DNA from: Methanothermobacter sp. CaT2
GTDB taxonomy: Archaea; Methanobacteriota; Methanobacteria; Methanobacteriales; Methanothermobacteraceae
Assembly (NCBI RefSeq): GCF_000828575.1
Contig: NZ_AP011952.1
Location: 1,582,501-1,646,500, forward strand
Reading direction: 5' to 3'
DNA: 64,000 nt
Position numbers and translations under genes: made by a program. This document shows, piece after piece, positions 45,862-54,412 of this stretch. Position 1 is the first letter of the stretch. Every line of letters begins with the position of its first letter. Below the pieces are notes generated by a model. The model made no database searches, was not told the DNA's origin, and saw only the letters and a program-made list of their open reading frames with translations.

Positions 45862-46971
45862 ATGGAGAAAATAATTCTTCTTTCGAATATTTTAAGGGAT
45901 AAGGGACTTCCTGTAAGTATAAGGAGCACCAAAGACGCATTTTCAGCCTATAAAATATTCAAAAACAGACCTGAGCTCAGGGAGGCCCTCTTTTCAGTTT
46001 ATGTTAAGGACATGAGGCACTCAGAAGATTTCATGGACGCCTATAATGAAGTTTTCGGGGGTCTGGATGAAGAAAGTGATGAATCATCCGGTTCAGGGAA
46101 GGGTGAGAGGATCAGGTCTTCAGAGGAACATACCCTAGGTGAAGTCACAGAGGGCATCAATATTGAGGATTTGGCGGAAATTCAACCTGAAATCCCGGAT
46201 ATCTTTGACTCCAGAACCGATGAGAGCCAGATCCTTGACAGGGATATGTCCACCCTCAACACGTTCGACCCCGAGATATTTGAGCTCTGCCGCAGACTGG
46301 GAATGAAAATTGCCAATAGAAGATCCAGGAGGCTCCGCCGTTCAAAGAAGATGCGACCCGATATAAGGCGGAGCATAAGGAAGAACATGAAGCACGGGGG
46401 CACGATAATTGAACTCGTGAGGTCAGAGCCCAGGGAGAGAAAGAGCCAGCACATATTCCTGAGTGATGTGAGCGGTTCCTGTGACTGGATAAGCAACTGG
46501 TTCTTCTGCATAGTCTACGCGGCCCAGAAGACGTTCTACAGGTCACGTTTCTTTGACTTCGACAGCAGGGTCATTGAAACGACCCACCTACTTGATGAGG
46601 ATGACCTCTACGATGCCTTCAGGAACCTCAGGGAGTCCAGAATAAGGAACCTCATGCTCCATGGGACATCAAACATGTACACAGCCTTCAGCGACTTTCT
46701 TGAAAATGTTAATTTCACAGGAAAGTCCTGTATAGTGATCCTCTCAGACTGCAGGGACTGGGCAGGGCCAAGGAAGGAGGGGGCCCCTGAAAGCGCTGAA
46801 CTGGTGGCTGAAATGTCTGAGAGGGCAAGGAAGGTCCTCATACTGAACCCTGAACCAAAAAAGAAGTGGGACGTTGTTGACAGCTGTGTTTCAATTTACA
46901 GGGATGCCGGTGCAGCTGTGAAGGAGGTCAGGACCTTAAGGCAGCTGGCAGAGGTTATAGAGGGTCTCTGA
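45862..46971 (+). CDS. VWA-domain protein (CoxE-like) partner of MoxR
   Basis: A 369-residue protein with an N-terminal helical domain, an acidic serine-rich linker (residues about 72-110) and a C-terminal VWA domain. The MIDAS motif is FLSDVSGSCDW (near residue 197), with threonine in HGTSNMYTAF and aspartate in VILSDCRDW. Such proteins couple to MoxR ATPases and bind metal-dependent ligands. A hairpin and T run end the cluster. Confidence 0.87.
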   Translation: MEKIILLSNILRDKGLPVSIRSTKDAFSAYKIFKNRPELREALFSVYVKDMRHSEDFMDAYNEVFGGLDEESDESSGSGKGERIRSSEEHTLGEVTEGINIEDLAEIQPEIPDIFDSRTDESQILDRDMSTLNTFDPEIFELCRRLGMKIANRRSRRLRRSKKMRPDIRRSIRKNMKHGGTIIELVRSEPRERKSQHIFLSDVSGSCDWISNWFFCIVYAAQKTFYRSRFFDFDSRVIETTHLLDEDDLYDAFRNLRESRIRNLMLHGTSNMYTAFSDFLENVNFTGKSCIVILSDCRDWAGPRKEGAPESAELVAEMSERARKVLILNPEPKKKWDVVDSCVSIYRDAGAAVKEVRTLRQLAEVIEGL

Positions 46972-46985
46972 TGGGCATAACTGTT

Positions 46986-47013
46986 TTTAAGAGGATATAA
47001 AAATGCTCTTAAA
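46986..47013 (+). terminator. Hairpin after the VWA gene
   Basis: TTTAAGAG (46986-46993) and CTCTTAAA (47006-47013) pair around a 12-base AT-rich loop, 15 bases after the VWA stop, with TTTTT at its 5' side. It probably ends the HtrA-MoxR-VWA message. Confidence 0.45.
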
Positions 47014-47209
47014 CCTTTATCCTTTTACCTTACTTCAGGATAAGGGTGACCCTCTCTTTACGTATCAGCTGTCCAGTTTTTAAAATGCGCCAGCTGCTCT
47101 GTTAACTGCATCCACGAGTTCTGGAGATTTTCACCGCCACTTTCAAAGGGGAAAAAGCCAGCAGGAGCTAAAAAAATTCATGGTGTAATTCAAAGTTCGG
47201 GATTTTCCT

Positions 47210-47272
47210 TCATCTCTTATTTAGAGTTTTTTTGATCCACTTTATGGGATATTTTTCGTGTTTGAATTTCAT
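47210..47272 (-). CDS. Possible 20-residue coupled peptide or frameshifted continuation
   Basis: MKFKHEKYPIKWIKKTLNKR is basic and starts at ATG 47272, overlapping the stop of the upstream tiny frame as ATGA. It could be a separate peptide or the true C-terminus of the 29-codon frame if one base is wrong. Combined they would give about 49 residues. Confidence 0.3.
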   Translation of the reverse strand: MKFKHEKYPIKWIKKTLNKR

Positions 47273-47358
47273 TCCAGACCTGAAAATTCAAGAAATTTAC
47301 CATCGAAGGTTATCAGTACTGGACTCTCTTCGCTCATCATCCCTTCCACTTCGATCAT
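47269..47358 (-). CDS. Possible 29-residue small protein
   Basis: An acidic peptide (MIEVEGMMSEESPVLITFDG onwards) with ATG 47358 preceded by AGGGGGGTT five bases away, a good ribosome site. AT-rich TATA-like sequence (ATATTAA) lies about 45-60 bases upstream. The beta-strand pattern SPVLITFDGKFLEF looks protein-like rather than random. I do not recognise it. Confidence 0.35.
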   Translation of the reverse strand: MIEVEGMMSEESPVLITFDGKFLEFSGLE

Positions 47359-47577
47359 TTCAACCCCCCTAGAGTCATAGTATTAATATGGGATTCAGAG
47401 TATTTAATATTGCCGAGCCTTTGAAAATTAGGTATTCAAATCCGGTTTCATTTTAAAAGCAGACTTATGATTTTATTGCATCAAAAATTAGTGTTGAGGC
47501 AATGAATATTTTAAACATTTAATAATGAAACCGGAACTTTAAGCAGCTGATAGGGTTAGTTTAATGGATGCAGAGAT

Positions 47578-48330
47578 TCAGAGGAAGTTATCCAGTGTAA
47601 CCCCCCTGTTTGATTTAAGTTCCCTGGGGGGCTCGATCTCCCTGAACTCCAGCCCCTCATCCTCCAGCATCTCCAGGGCATCATGGGTTATTGATGGGGC
47701 CACCAGAATGCCCCTCACACCCACCCGGTCATCCCTGAATTCATCCACATATCTTCTGAGCTGTTTAACAGCACTCACACCGGCCTTTCTGCTTTTAAGT
47801 TCAATTATCATGAGCGAACCATTCTCATCCTTACCCAGAATATCAATGAAACCGGAACTGGTGGCATATTCCCGGGCAACGGGTCTGAAACCAGGCTCGA
47901 TGAGATGGGGGTGCATTATTATCATGTCCCCCATGTCGCTTTCATGGCCCGATACGGTGAGCTCATGCATATCCCTTGGAAGGTAGGAGGAGATGAGGTG
48001 TATCTCATGGAGCTCAACCTCAAGGCGCTCCTCAGGGGATCTCCTGATACTTTCGAGAAAGAGGCTTCCACGCTTCATGTAGACCCTGCACCTTGATCTG
48101 GGGGGCTGCCAGTTAACAGGGTCCACCTTTCTGTCCTGGTGGACCATGAATGTTCCATCCGGTTTTATAACGATGAGCCTCTCACCGGCACCAAGGCTGC
48201 TCCTGGCACGCCCCTCATAGGATGCACTGCAGCAGGCAAGTATCACTATAAGAGAGCGCTTCCTTATACCCTCCTCTAGCAGCTGGTATGCCTCATTTCT
48301 GGATGGATTTTCAGATACCCTGCACTTCAT
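47578..48330 (-). CDS. nucS: NucS/EndoMS mismatch-specific endonuclease
   Basis: A single protein of 250 residues with an N-terminal DNA-binding domain and a C-terminal RecB-like nuclease: catalytic aspartate in GFIDILGKD and the E-x-K in [22 protein letters not shown] (near residue 175). EndoMS cuts both strands at mismatches and replaces MutSL repair in many archaea. The C-terminal end LDNFL may contact PCNA (inference). It has its own promoter and no operon partner here. Confidence 0.93.
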   Translation of the reverse strand: MKCRVSENPSRNEAYQLLEEGIRKRSLIVILACCSASYEGRARSSLGAGERLIVIKPDGTFMVHQDRKVDPVNWQPPRSRCRVYMKRGSLFLESIRRSPEERLEVELHEIHLISSYLPRDMHELTVSGHESDMGDMIIMHPHLIEPGFRPVAREYATSSGFIDILGKDENGSLMIIELKSRKAGVSAVKQLRRYVDEFRDDRVGVRGILVAPSITHDALEMLEDEGLEFREIEPPRELKSNRGVTLDNFL

Positions 48331-48473
48331 GTTTATCAGCGGCCCTATTTTTCACAGTTCTGACCTTACAGAGGTGTAATTTCTGTTCATCTGGATGTAA
48401 GATTTAATATCAATGCTGAAGTTATATATACTCTGCGAGGCAGTGCCACAAGAGAAATGAAAGTTGGTTGTCC

Positions 48474-49868
48474 ATGATAAAGGAATTTGTTATAGGAACC
48501 GAGCTTGCACCGGCATATTACGGGGATCTCCTTGAATTCATCCGGCGCTACTATCTCATGCCCGGTGACTTCGATGAAATAAGAAGAGATGGCCTGAGGC
48601 TTGTTTTCAGGGCATGGAGGGATGAGGGAATAATATATGGTGAGATAATCGCCGGCGAAAACCTCAAACTGATCCTCGAATACCCTGCGGAACTCGGGGA
48701 ATGGGCAGAGGCCATATATGAGGACATATTCACATCCATCCAGGCATTTGAGGATATGATGAGGCAGCACACAGTGTACTTTGCCTGGGTGGAGGGGGAG
48801 GATATAATCCCTGAAAGGCCCCCGACAGGGAGGGGGATGGCATCAAAGGGCATATTCGGAAGCAGCATGCTCCTTGTCTATGTGCTCTTCTTTGGTGTCA
48901 ACATAATCCTATTCATCATTCTGGGGTTCTATGCAGTTATAGCGATCCTCCTCATGCAGCTCGGTATAATACTCCTCTCAGACCGCATATATGCCGGGAT
49001 GGGTGAATGGGTTATAACCCCAGAAAACCCCAGCGTACACATAATCCAGTTCCAGCTCCCTGAAGACGAATTCAAATTCTTCATAGATAAGATGGGTAAT
49101 GAAGCGATCCTGAAAATCAAACGTGAAATTTACAGGCTTTCCCTTGCAGAGAATAGGCCTCCCACATGTGAGGATGCACGGGGAGTCCTTGAAAGGTACG
49201 GCTTCAGGTGCAATCCACTCTATGAGAGGTCAAGGACCGTTAACCTTTACTCCATAATTGAAGATGCTGCCGGGGCATTCGGGATACCGGTACCCAGGAT
49301 TGTTCTCTCCAACACCATGATAGCAAACGCCGCTGCAACGGGTCCAAGTCCCCGCAGAGGGCTGGTACTTGTAACAACGGGGCTCCTGGTCCAGTTAACC
49401 GATGAGGAGGTGCTTGCGGTTATAGGCCATGAAATGGGGCACCTTGTCGGGAGGGACCCCATAATACTTTTCAGCATAGTGTCTGCCGAGTTTGTAATGA
49501 GACTCACGGTATTACTGCCGGTTGTGCTGGTTTCCCCGCTTCTCTACATAATCATTGCAATGGGTATAATATTCTTTGTGGCCAAGTTCTTTGAGGCAAG
49601 GGCTGACCTCCTATCTGCAATGATTATAGGAAAACCGGAGGTCCTTGCGAGGGCCCTCAGGAAAATAGGTTACCAGAAACTGGCACTTGAGAAGTCAGGC
49701 TCCCAGAGGATATCCGGGTGGACGGCCTGGGACCCCCACCCCCCCATATACTTCAGGATAAAGCGGCTTGAAACTCTGAGGGATTATGAGAACGTGAAAA
49801 GTCCCCTCATCAGATCAGCGGTTGATGTGGTAAGAGGATTCAGGGACTCTCTAAGGCAGTTTTTTTAG
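48474..49868 (+). CDS. M48-family membrane zinc metalloprotease
   Basis: The zinc motif is AVIGHEMGHLVGRDP (HExxH, near residue 320) with a third ligand glutamate in FFEARADLLSA. Paired transmembrane segments at residues about 125-165 and 340-385 make it HtpX-like. The N-terminal 120 residues form an extra cytoplasmic domain of unknown role. The frame opens at TTG 48468, but ATG 48474 is preferred. A TTATATATA box lies about 50 bases upstream. It should degrade misfolded membrane proteins. Confidence 0.87.
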   Translation: MIKEFVIGTELAPAYYGDLLEFIRRYYLMPGDFDEIRRDGLRLVFRAWRDEGIIYGEIIAGENLKLILEYPAELGEWAEAIYEDIFTSIQAFEDMMRQHTVYFAWVEGEDIIPERPPTGRGMASKGIFGSSMLLVYVLFFGVNIILFIILGFYAVIAILLMQLGIILLSDRIYAGMGEWVITPENPSVHIIQFQLPEDEFKFFIDKMGNEAILKIKREIYRLSLAENRPPTCEDARGVLERYGFRCNPLYERSRTVNLYSIIEDAAGAFGIPVPRIVLSNTMIANAAATGPSPRRGLVLVTTGLLVQLTDEEVLAVIGHEMGHLVGRDPIILFSIVSAEFVMRLTVLLPVVLVSPLLYIIIAMGIIFFVAKFFEARADLLSAMIIGKPEVLARALRKIGYQKLALEKSGSQRISGWTAWDPHPPIYFRIKRLETLRDYENVKSPLIRSAVDVVRGFRDSLRQFF

Positions 49869-49907
49869 GTTATGGTTGGTTATCTCAGAAAACTCCAGCA
49901 TCTGATT

Positions 49908-50234
49908 TCATTCAAACCTTGAGAGGACCTCTGCAACATCATCAAGTTTTATCTCATCGGGGCCCCGGATACCATACCTCATGCATATGGATTCAACGGG
50001 TTCACGGTTTACAAGGTAATCAAAGAGGTCCCTGTACTCATCTTCACTGTAATCATGGTCCTCACGTGTGGCCTTCGCAAGTTCAATTATGGCCTCCCTT
50101 AAGAGGCCATCTATTCCCCTTTTACTGGCGAGGCTGTCAAGGAAATCATTTCTTTTAAGGTCCTCGCCAAAGAATTTTTTAAATGACCTTCTCTGCTGGA
50201 GGCCCTTGTAGATGATTATGAGTTTATCCTGCAT
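49908..50234 (-). CDS. Unknown helical protein
   Basis: About 108 residues, highly charged and helical (MQDKLIIIYKGLQQRRSFKK onwards), with no cysteine cluster or membrane segment. I do not recognise it. The frame extends to TTG 50279, but ATG 50234 is preferred because no ribosome site supports the TTG. Tail-to-tail with the M48 gene. Confidence 0.62.
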   Translation of the reverse strand: MQDKLIIIYKGLQQRRSFKKFFGEDLKRNDFLDSLASKRGIDGLLREAIIELAKATREDHDYSEDEYRDLFDYLVNREPVESICMRYGIRGPDEIKLDDVAEVLSRFE

Positions 50235-50342
50235 TTCCCGTGCTTCACCCTTTCTGATAATCTGAAACCCTCCATTCAATCACTAACTATTTTTATCAAT
50301 TTCGCCATACAATAAAACAGTTCTGATTCTCAGGGTGACAAC

Positions 50343-50573
50343 ATGTACAGGCTTGAACTCGATAGGACCATGTGTATATCATGCGGAAACTGTATCGAAA
50401 ACTGCCCGGAACTCTTTGAATTCGCGGATGATGGTGTCTCATCCCTGGTGGGGGTTGAAATATCTGACCTCCAGGTTAAGGAATTTGATGACCCATCATG
50501 CAGCGAAAAGGCGGCAGCCAACTGTCCTGTCATGTGCATAAAGCTTTACAGTAATGGTGAGGAGATCACATAG
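50343..50573 (+). CDS. Small ferredoxin
   Basis: A 76-residue protein with CISCGNCIENCPE (four cysteines, residues 11-21), the ligand set of one 4Fe-4S cluster, and three further cysteines in DPSCSEKAAANCPVMCIK. It resembles single-cluster ferredoxins of the Thermotoga and Pyrococcus type with extra disulphide or second-site cysteines. It carries electrons for an unidentified partner. It heads a plus-strand run of five genes. Confidence 0.85.
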   Translation: MYRLELDRTMCISCGNCIENCPELFEFADDGVSSLVGVEISDLQVKEFDDPSCSEKAAANCPVMCIKLYSNGEEIT

Positions 50574-50602
50574 TTTTCACTGGTTGATTAAGGAGCAGTA
50601 AA

Positions 50603-51565
50603 ATGGAGGAAGGCAAACCATCATACTTCAATCTCGGTGAATTCAGATTTGAATCAGGAGAAAAACTCAGCGATGTAAGGGTTGAATACAGAACCATCGG
50701 GGAACCCTCCCTGAATGATGAGGGTGAAATAGATAATGCTGTCGTCTATATACATGGGTGGAGTGGAGACTTTTCTTCAGTTAAAAGGATAGCTGACCTC
50801 ACAGCACCTGGAGGCGCCCTTGACGGGTTCTTTGTGATATCCATGAGCTCCCTGGGGTCCCCTGGTTCGGCTTCACCATCCACAACATCACTTGGAGATG
50901 AATTTCCCGCCTACACAGTACTCGACATGGTGAACTTCCAGAGACAGTTTCTCAATGAGAGATTTGGCATAAAAAAGGTCAGGGGAGTCATAGGGACATC
51001 AATGGGGGGATTTCAGGCGCTTCAGTGGGCTGCAGAGTACCCTGATGAGATGGAGTTCCTCATGCCCCTTGTAACCTCCTGGAGAACAAGGGGAGTTAAC
51101 TATGCACTCTTCAGTTACATGAACCACCTCATTGAGTCAGACCCTGACTTTGTCGCGGGCAGAAAACCCGGGAGGGCCCTGTCACTCTCATCCATGCTCA
51201 TGTACCTCTATGGACTCTCAAGGGAATACTACAGTGGCCTTGAGAACCCCGAGCTGGAGTCGGCGATGAGGGATATGGGGTCAGAGGGGGAACTCATGGA
51301 CCCCAGTGATGTGCTGTGGAGGAACAGGGCCGCCATGAACCATAACCTGGAGGGTAAGCTAGGGAGGATAAGGGCAAGGACCCTCATATTCGGGGTGAAC
51401 CAGGACCAGTACTTCCCACCGGAACTTGACACGATCCCCATGGCCGAACTCATACCTGGCTCTGAGTTGATTCTATTTGATTCTGAATGTGGACATCTGG
51501 GAGTGAATGAGATAGGTAAATATGGTGAAATCATAGCTTCATTCATTAAAGGTGACAGTGAATAA
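50603..51565 (+). CDS. MetX-like alpha/beta hydrolase
   Basis: The fold is shown by the oxyanion loop VVYIHGWSGD, the nucleophile elbow GVIGTSMGGFQALQWA (serine near residue 133), aspartate in LIFGVNQDQYFPPE and histidine in SECGHLGVNE. The GTSMGG...QW pattern is that of homoserine O-acetyltransferase relatives, but the length (320 residues) and the early motif differ from classical MetX. A hydrolase or acyltransferase of unknown substrate is the safe call. Confidence 0.8.
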   Translation: MEEGKPSYFNLGEFRFESGEKLSDVRVEYRTIGEPSLNDEGEIDNAVVYIHGWSGDFSSVKRIADLTAPGGALDGFFVISMSSLGSPGSASPSTTSLGDEFPAYTVLDMVNFQRQFLNERFGIKKVRGVIGTSMGGFQALQWAAEYPDEMEFLMPLVTSWRTRGVNYALFSYMNHLIESDPDFVAGRKPGRALSLSSMLMYLYGLSREYYSGLENPELESAMRDMGSEGELMDPSDVLWRNRAAMNHNLEGKLGRIRARTLIFGVNQDQYFPPELDTIPMAELIPGSELILFDSECGHLGVNEIGKYGEIIASFIKGDSE

Positions 51566-51581
51566 GAAGGAAGGTGTTTAT

Positions 51582-51860
51582 TTGCAGGTGAAGGTTGAGG
51601 ATTTTGGCTTCAGTGAGGATAAATGCATGAACTATGTACTCTACAGGGTGTCAGACATTGATGATGATGTCAGAAGGAAACTCATGGAGAGACTTGAGGA
51701 GGACACAGAGGAGGACAACGGAGACCTTCTGATAACAGTTTTCTATGCGCAGGAGTACTTCCCCTTTGGCTCAGAGGAGGCAAAGGTGCGCATGGACGAC
51801 TTCATTGCAAGGGAGGAAATTGAGATGACAGTATTCCTCTCCAGTGTCCTCGAGGACTGA
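51582..51860 (+). CDS. Small acidic protein of unknown function
   Basis: About 92 residues, acidic and without membrane segments or cysteine pairs. The frame is open from GTG 51552, but TTG 51582 follows GGAAGGTG by five bases and avoids overlap with the hydrolase. I do not recognise the family with certainty. It sits 16 bases after the MetX-like gene and is likely cotranscribed. Confidence 0.62.
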   Translation: MQVKVEDFGFSEDKCMNYVLYRVSDIDDDVRRKLMERLEEDTEEDNGDLLITVFYAQEYFPFGSEEAKVRMDDFIAREEIEMTVFLSSVLED

Positions 51861-51909
51861 AATCATTCAGATGACCCTGAGTTGCTGGTTCCGACGGAGA
51901 TAGGGGGAC

Positions 51910-52200
51910 ATGCATTCTGAGCCTTCTGTGGAAGTTAAAAAAATCGAAAAATCCGGTGATAAATGGAGGGTTGTTCTGGAACTACGTATTCCAGGACATG
52001 GACTATTAGAAATTCTGGATGAACTTGAAAGAAGATTCAGAGACTACTCATTTCGCGCAGATGGCAGGGATATAACCGTTGAGGCGTCATTCAGGATCCT
52101 CGAACCATGGGAGGATGAACCGGCGGAGGATGTGGTTGAGTCCATGGCACTGGAACTTCTCTCTTTTATAACTGGTGGGGGGCTTCGGGGTGAAATTTGA
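51910..52200 (+). CDS. Small protein of unknown function
   Basis: A 96-residue protein alternating beta strands and helices (KWRVVLELRIPGHGLLEILDE, then ITVEASFRILEPWEDE). I do not recognise it. Its end overlaps the start of the HIT-like gene by 11 bases, so the two are coupled. Confidence 0.62.
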   Translation: MHSEPSVEVKKIEKSGDKWRVVLELRIPGHGLLEILDELERRFRDYSFRADGRDITVEASFRILEPWEDEPAEDVVESMALELLSFITGGGLRGEI

Positions 52201-52630
52201 TGGCTACGGGTTCGGCAAATACCTCTATGAGAGAAAGAGGTGGGCTGTGTTTCTCGCACCAAACCAGAGCAACCTTGGAACGTGTGTAGTGGCCCTCAAA
52301 AGGAGGGAGGAGTTTCTTGGAAACCTAAAGAAGGATGAATGGGATGAAATGATCCTTATAATATCTGAACTTGAAAATTCAGTGAGAAAGGCATTTGGGG
52401 CCGCCATGTTCAACTGGGGAGTCCTTCTTAACTCTTTCTACCGTGAAAACACCCCTCCACCACAACTGCACTGGCACTTCATACCCCGCTACAGAAATGA
52501 GGTGGTAGTGAATGGGGAGGTCTTCGATGACCCCTTCTTTGGTTACATGAGGCCAAGGCCCCCAAGGAATATCTCAGAGGAGACTCTCCAGGAAATAAGG
52601 AATAAAATGCTGGCCTGGATAAAAAGGTAG
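52190..52630 (+). CDS. HIT-like hydrolase family protein
   Basis: A HIT-superfamily protein with the active-site-like motif PPPQLHWHFIPRYRN (near residue 92) in place of the HxHxH of classic HIT proteins, and a VFLAPNQSNLG strand region. These proteins cleave or transfer nucleotidyl groups. The frame opens at GTG 52175, but GTG 52190 is better placed behind GGGGGGC. It ends the ferredoxin-to-HIT gene run. The substrate is unknown. Confidence 0.75.
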   Translation: MKFDGYGFGKYLYERKRWAVFLAPNQSNLGTCVVALKRREEFLGNLKKDEWDEMILIISELENSVRKAFGAAMFNWGVLLNSFYRENTPPPQLHWHFIPRYRNEVVVNGEVFDDPFFGYMRPRPPRNISEETLQEIRNKMLAWIKR

Positions 52631-52752
52631 AATCATTGCGTGAATGGATACAGAACGCTTGGGTAGAGAAGCTGGATCATGCCTTGAAATGATGCCTTGG
52701 ATAAATAAGATTAAAAAATTTATTGGCCTGCGGGCAGTAAGCATACAGAATT

Positions 52753-53160
52753 TTATCGAAGACGCTCCAGCCGCTCCCTGAACTCCTTGCGGTGCCTCTT
52801 TTCCTCATCAATTATATGTCTTAAAACTCCGGTGACCTCATCATCGTCAATTATCTCTATCTGCCTCTCATACTCTTCAATACCCTCTGTTTCCTTCTGG
52901 ATCTGCCTTTCAAGGCCCTCAATTATATCTTCACCAAGGTAATCCACTTTGCCGATCTCCATTGAGGGTCTGCCGCCTCTCTTTGTTATGAGGTCCGCAA
53001 GCCACCACATGTGCCTCATCTCATCTGCCGCGATTCCTTCAGTTAGCCTGCTGAGGTCACAGTCCTCTATAACAAATGCGTTGTAGGTGTACATCATGGT
53101 CGCCTCAAGTTCATGGCGGAAGTCGATATTCAGGAGTTCTATTATCTTTTCAGTGTCCAT
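52753..53160 (-). CDS. Ferritin-like di-iron protein
   Basis: A four-helix-bundle protein with di-iron ligand candidates: glutamate in FRHELEATMMY, the ExxH pair in ADEMRHMWWLAD, and EEYERQ and EEKRHRKE in the second half. It resembles bacterioferritin- or rubrerythrin-like proteins without a rubredoxin domain. Iron storage or peroxide defence is expected. The frame opens at 53214, but ATG 53160 follows GAGGTGG. A TTATATATC box precedes it. Confidence 0.83.
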   Translation of the reverse strand: MDTEKIIELLNIDFRHELEATMMYTYNAFVIEDCDLSRLTEGIAADEMRHMWWLADLITKRGGRPSMEIGKVDYLGEDIIEGLERQIQKETEGIEEYERQIEIIDDDEVTGVLRHIIDEEKRHRKEFRERLERLR

Positions 53161-53266
53161 AAAAATCCACCTCAACGTAATATCTGTCCCTCTGGATATA
53201 TAAGTGGTTCTCACCGTGAGAAAAAGCCCATATACCCTCTGGAATAAATAGAGTAATGGTGATTGG

Positions 53267-54366
53267 ATGCCAGCGGAGGTTTATTTTTCAGATTTCAGGG
53301 CAAGGTCCAGGAACGAGAACAGGGGCATGAAGATACAGAGGATATTTGACGCGGCCTTTGGCGAACCCTTCTCTGGGGATGACATCGTGGCTGTTAAGGT
53401 GCACTTTGGTGAACGGGGCAACGACTCCTATGTGAGCCCTGTTCTGGTGCGCCACGTTATTGAAAGGATAAGGGAGAGCGGGGCATCCCCTTTCCTAACG
53501 GATACCAACACCCTCTACTATGGTTCAAGGCATAATTCGGTTGATCACATTGAAACAGCCATACTCAATGGCTTTGATTATTCCGTTGCCGGGGCACCTC
53601 TTATAATTGCAGATGGGCTTCATGGAAACAATGAGGTAACTGTGCCTGTGAAGGAAGGCACTTCAGTGAGGTTAAAATAGCAGGTGACATTGCCGAGGCA
53701 TCGGCAATGGTTGTCATATCACACTTCAAGGGTCACGGGATGAGCGGATTTGGAGGGGCCCTCAAGAACCTTGCCATGGGATGCGCCACCATCCAGGGAA
53801 AGATTGAACAGCACGAGTGCGCAAAACCCGTGGTGAGGGGTGAATGCACTGAATGCGGAGAGTGCGTCTATGAATGTCCCGTGGATGCCATGAAACTCCA
53901 TGATGGCATCATGATAGAATACGATAGGTGCATTGCCTGCATGAACTGCCTTGACACCTGTCCCAGCGAGGTATTTGACCTTGACTGGGAGAGGGACATA
54001 CCTGAGTTCATTGAGAGAATGATGGAGTACGCCCTCGGGGTAACATCCACCATTGACAGGATATTCTACCTGAACTTCCTCATGGATATAACCCCCGACT
54101 GTGACTGTGTACCCTGGAGTGACAGGAACATAGTTCCCGACATAGGGATACTGGCATCAGAGGATCCAGTTGCAGTGGATACAGCAAGTTACCACCTTGT
54201 GAACCTGGAGGAGGGAATCAGGGGGTCAATGCTCGAGGAGAACCATGAGACCGGGGGGGATAAGTTCAGGGGTGTGTGGGGTGACGTTGATGGAACCCAC
54301 CAGATGGTATATGCAGAGAAACTCGGTATAGGGGCGCGTGATTACAGACTGATTGAAATACCATAA
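53267..54366 (+). pseudogene. DUF362 two-cluster ferredoxin-type protein, frameshifted
   Basis: Two adjoining frames, 53267-53680 and the frame containing ATG 53707, make one DUF362 protein of about 366 residues. The first part has DIVAVKVHFGERGNDSYVSP and TDTNTLYYGSRHN. The second, whose frame is open before its first ATG, continues as FSEVKIAGDIAEASAMVVISHFKGH, then carries two CxxCxxCxxxCP sites (ECTECGECVYECP and RCIACMNCLDTCP). One base is missing around 53653-53661 (GAAGGCAC). Family members are membrane-linked or cytoplasmic Fe-S proteins of unknown function. The break could be real or an assembly error. Confidence 0.8.
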
Positions 54367-54412
54367 TAAGTGCACAGGGATGTATTGAATCTTATGGGGT
54401 GAGGTTTGGCTG

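Larger units (their letters stand above)
46972..47577. other. 606-base gap with two tiny coupled frames and no larger gene
   Basis: Beyond the hairpin at 46986-47013, the stretch holds CTTTATCC/GGATAAGG arms near 47024 and 47038 and two tiny minus-strand frames described separately. The 3' part (about 47380-47560) is AT-rich with several TATA-like runs (TATTAATAT, TTTAATATT). I see no gene larger than 29 codons with support. Confidence 0.5.

Noticed and set aside
50603-51565. Classical MetX homoserine O-acetyltransferase
   Set aside because: Only the nucleophile region matches well. The N-terminal motifs and total length differ, so a precise enzyme name is not supported.
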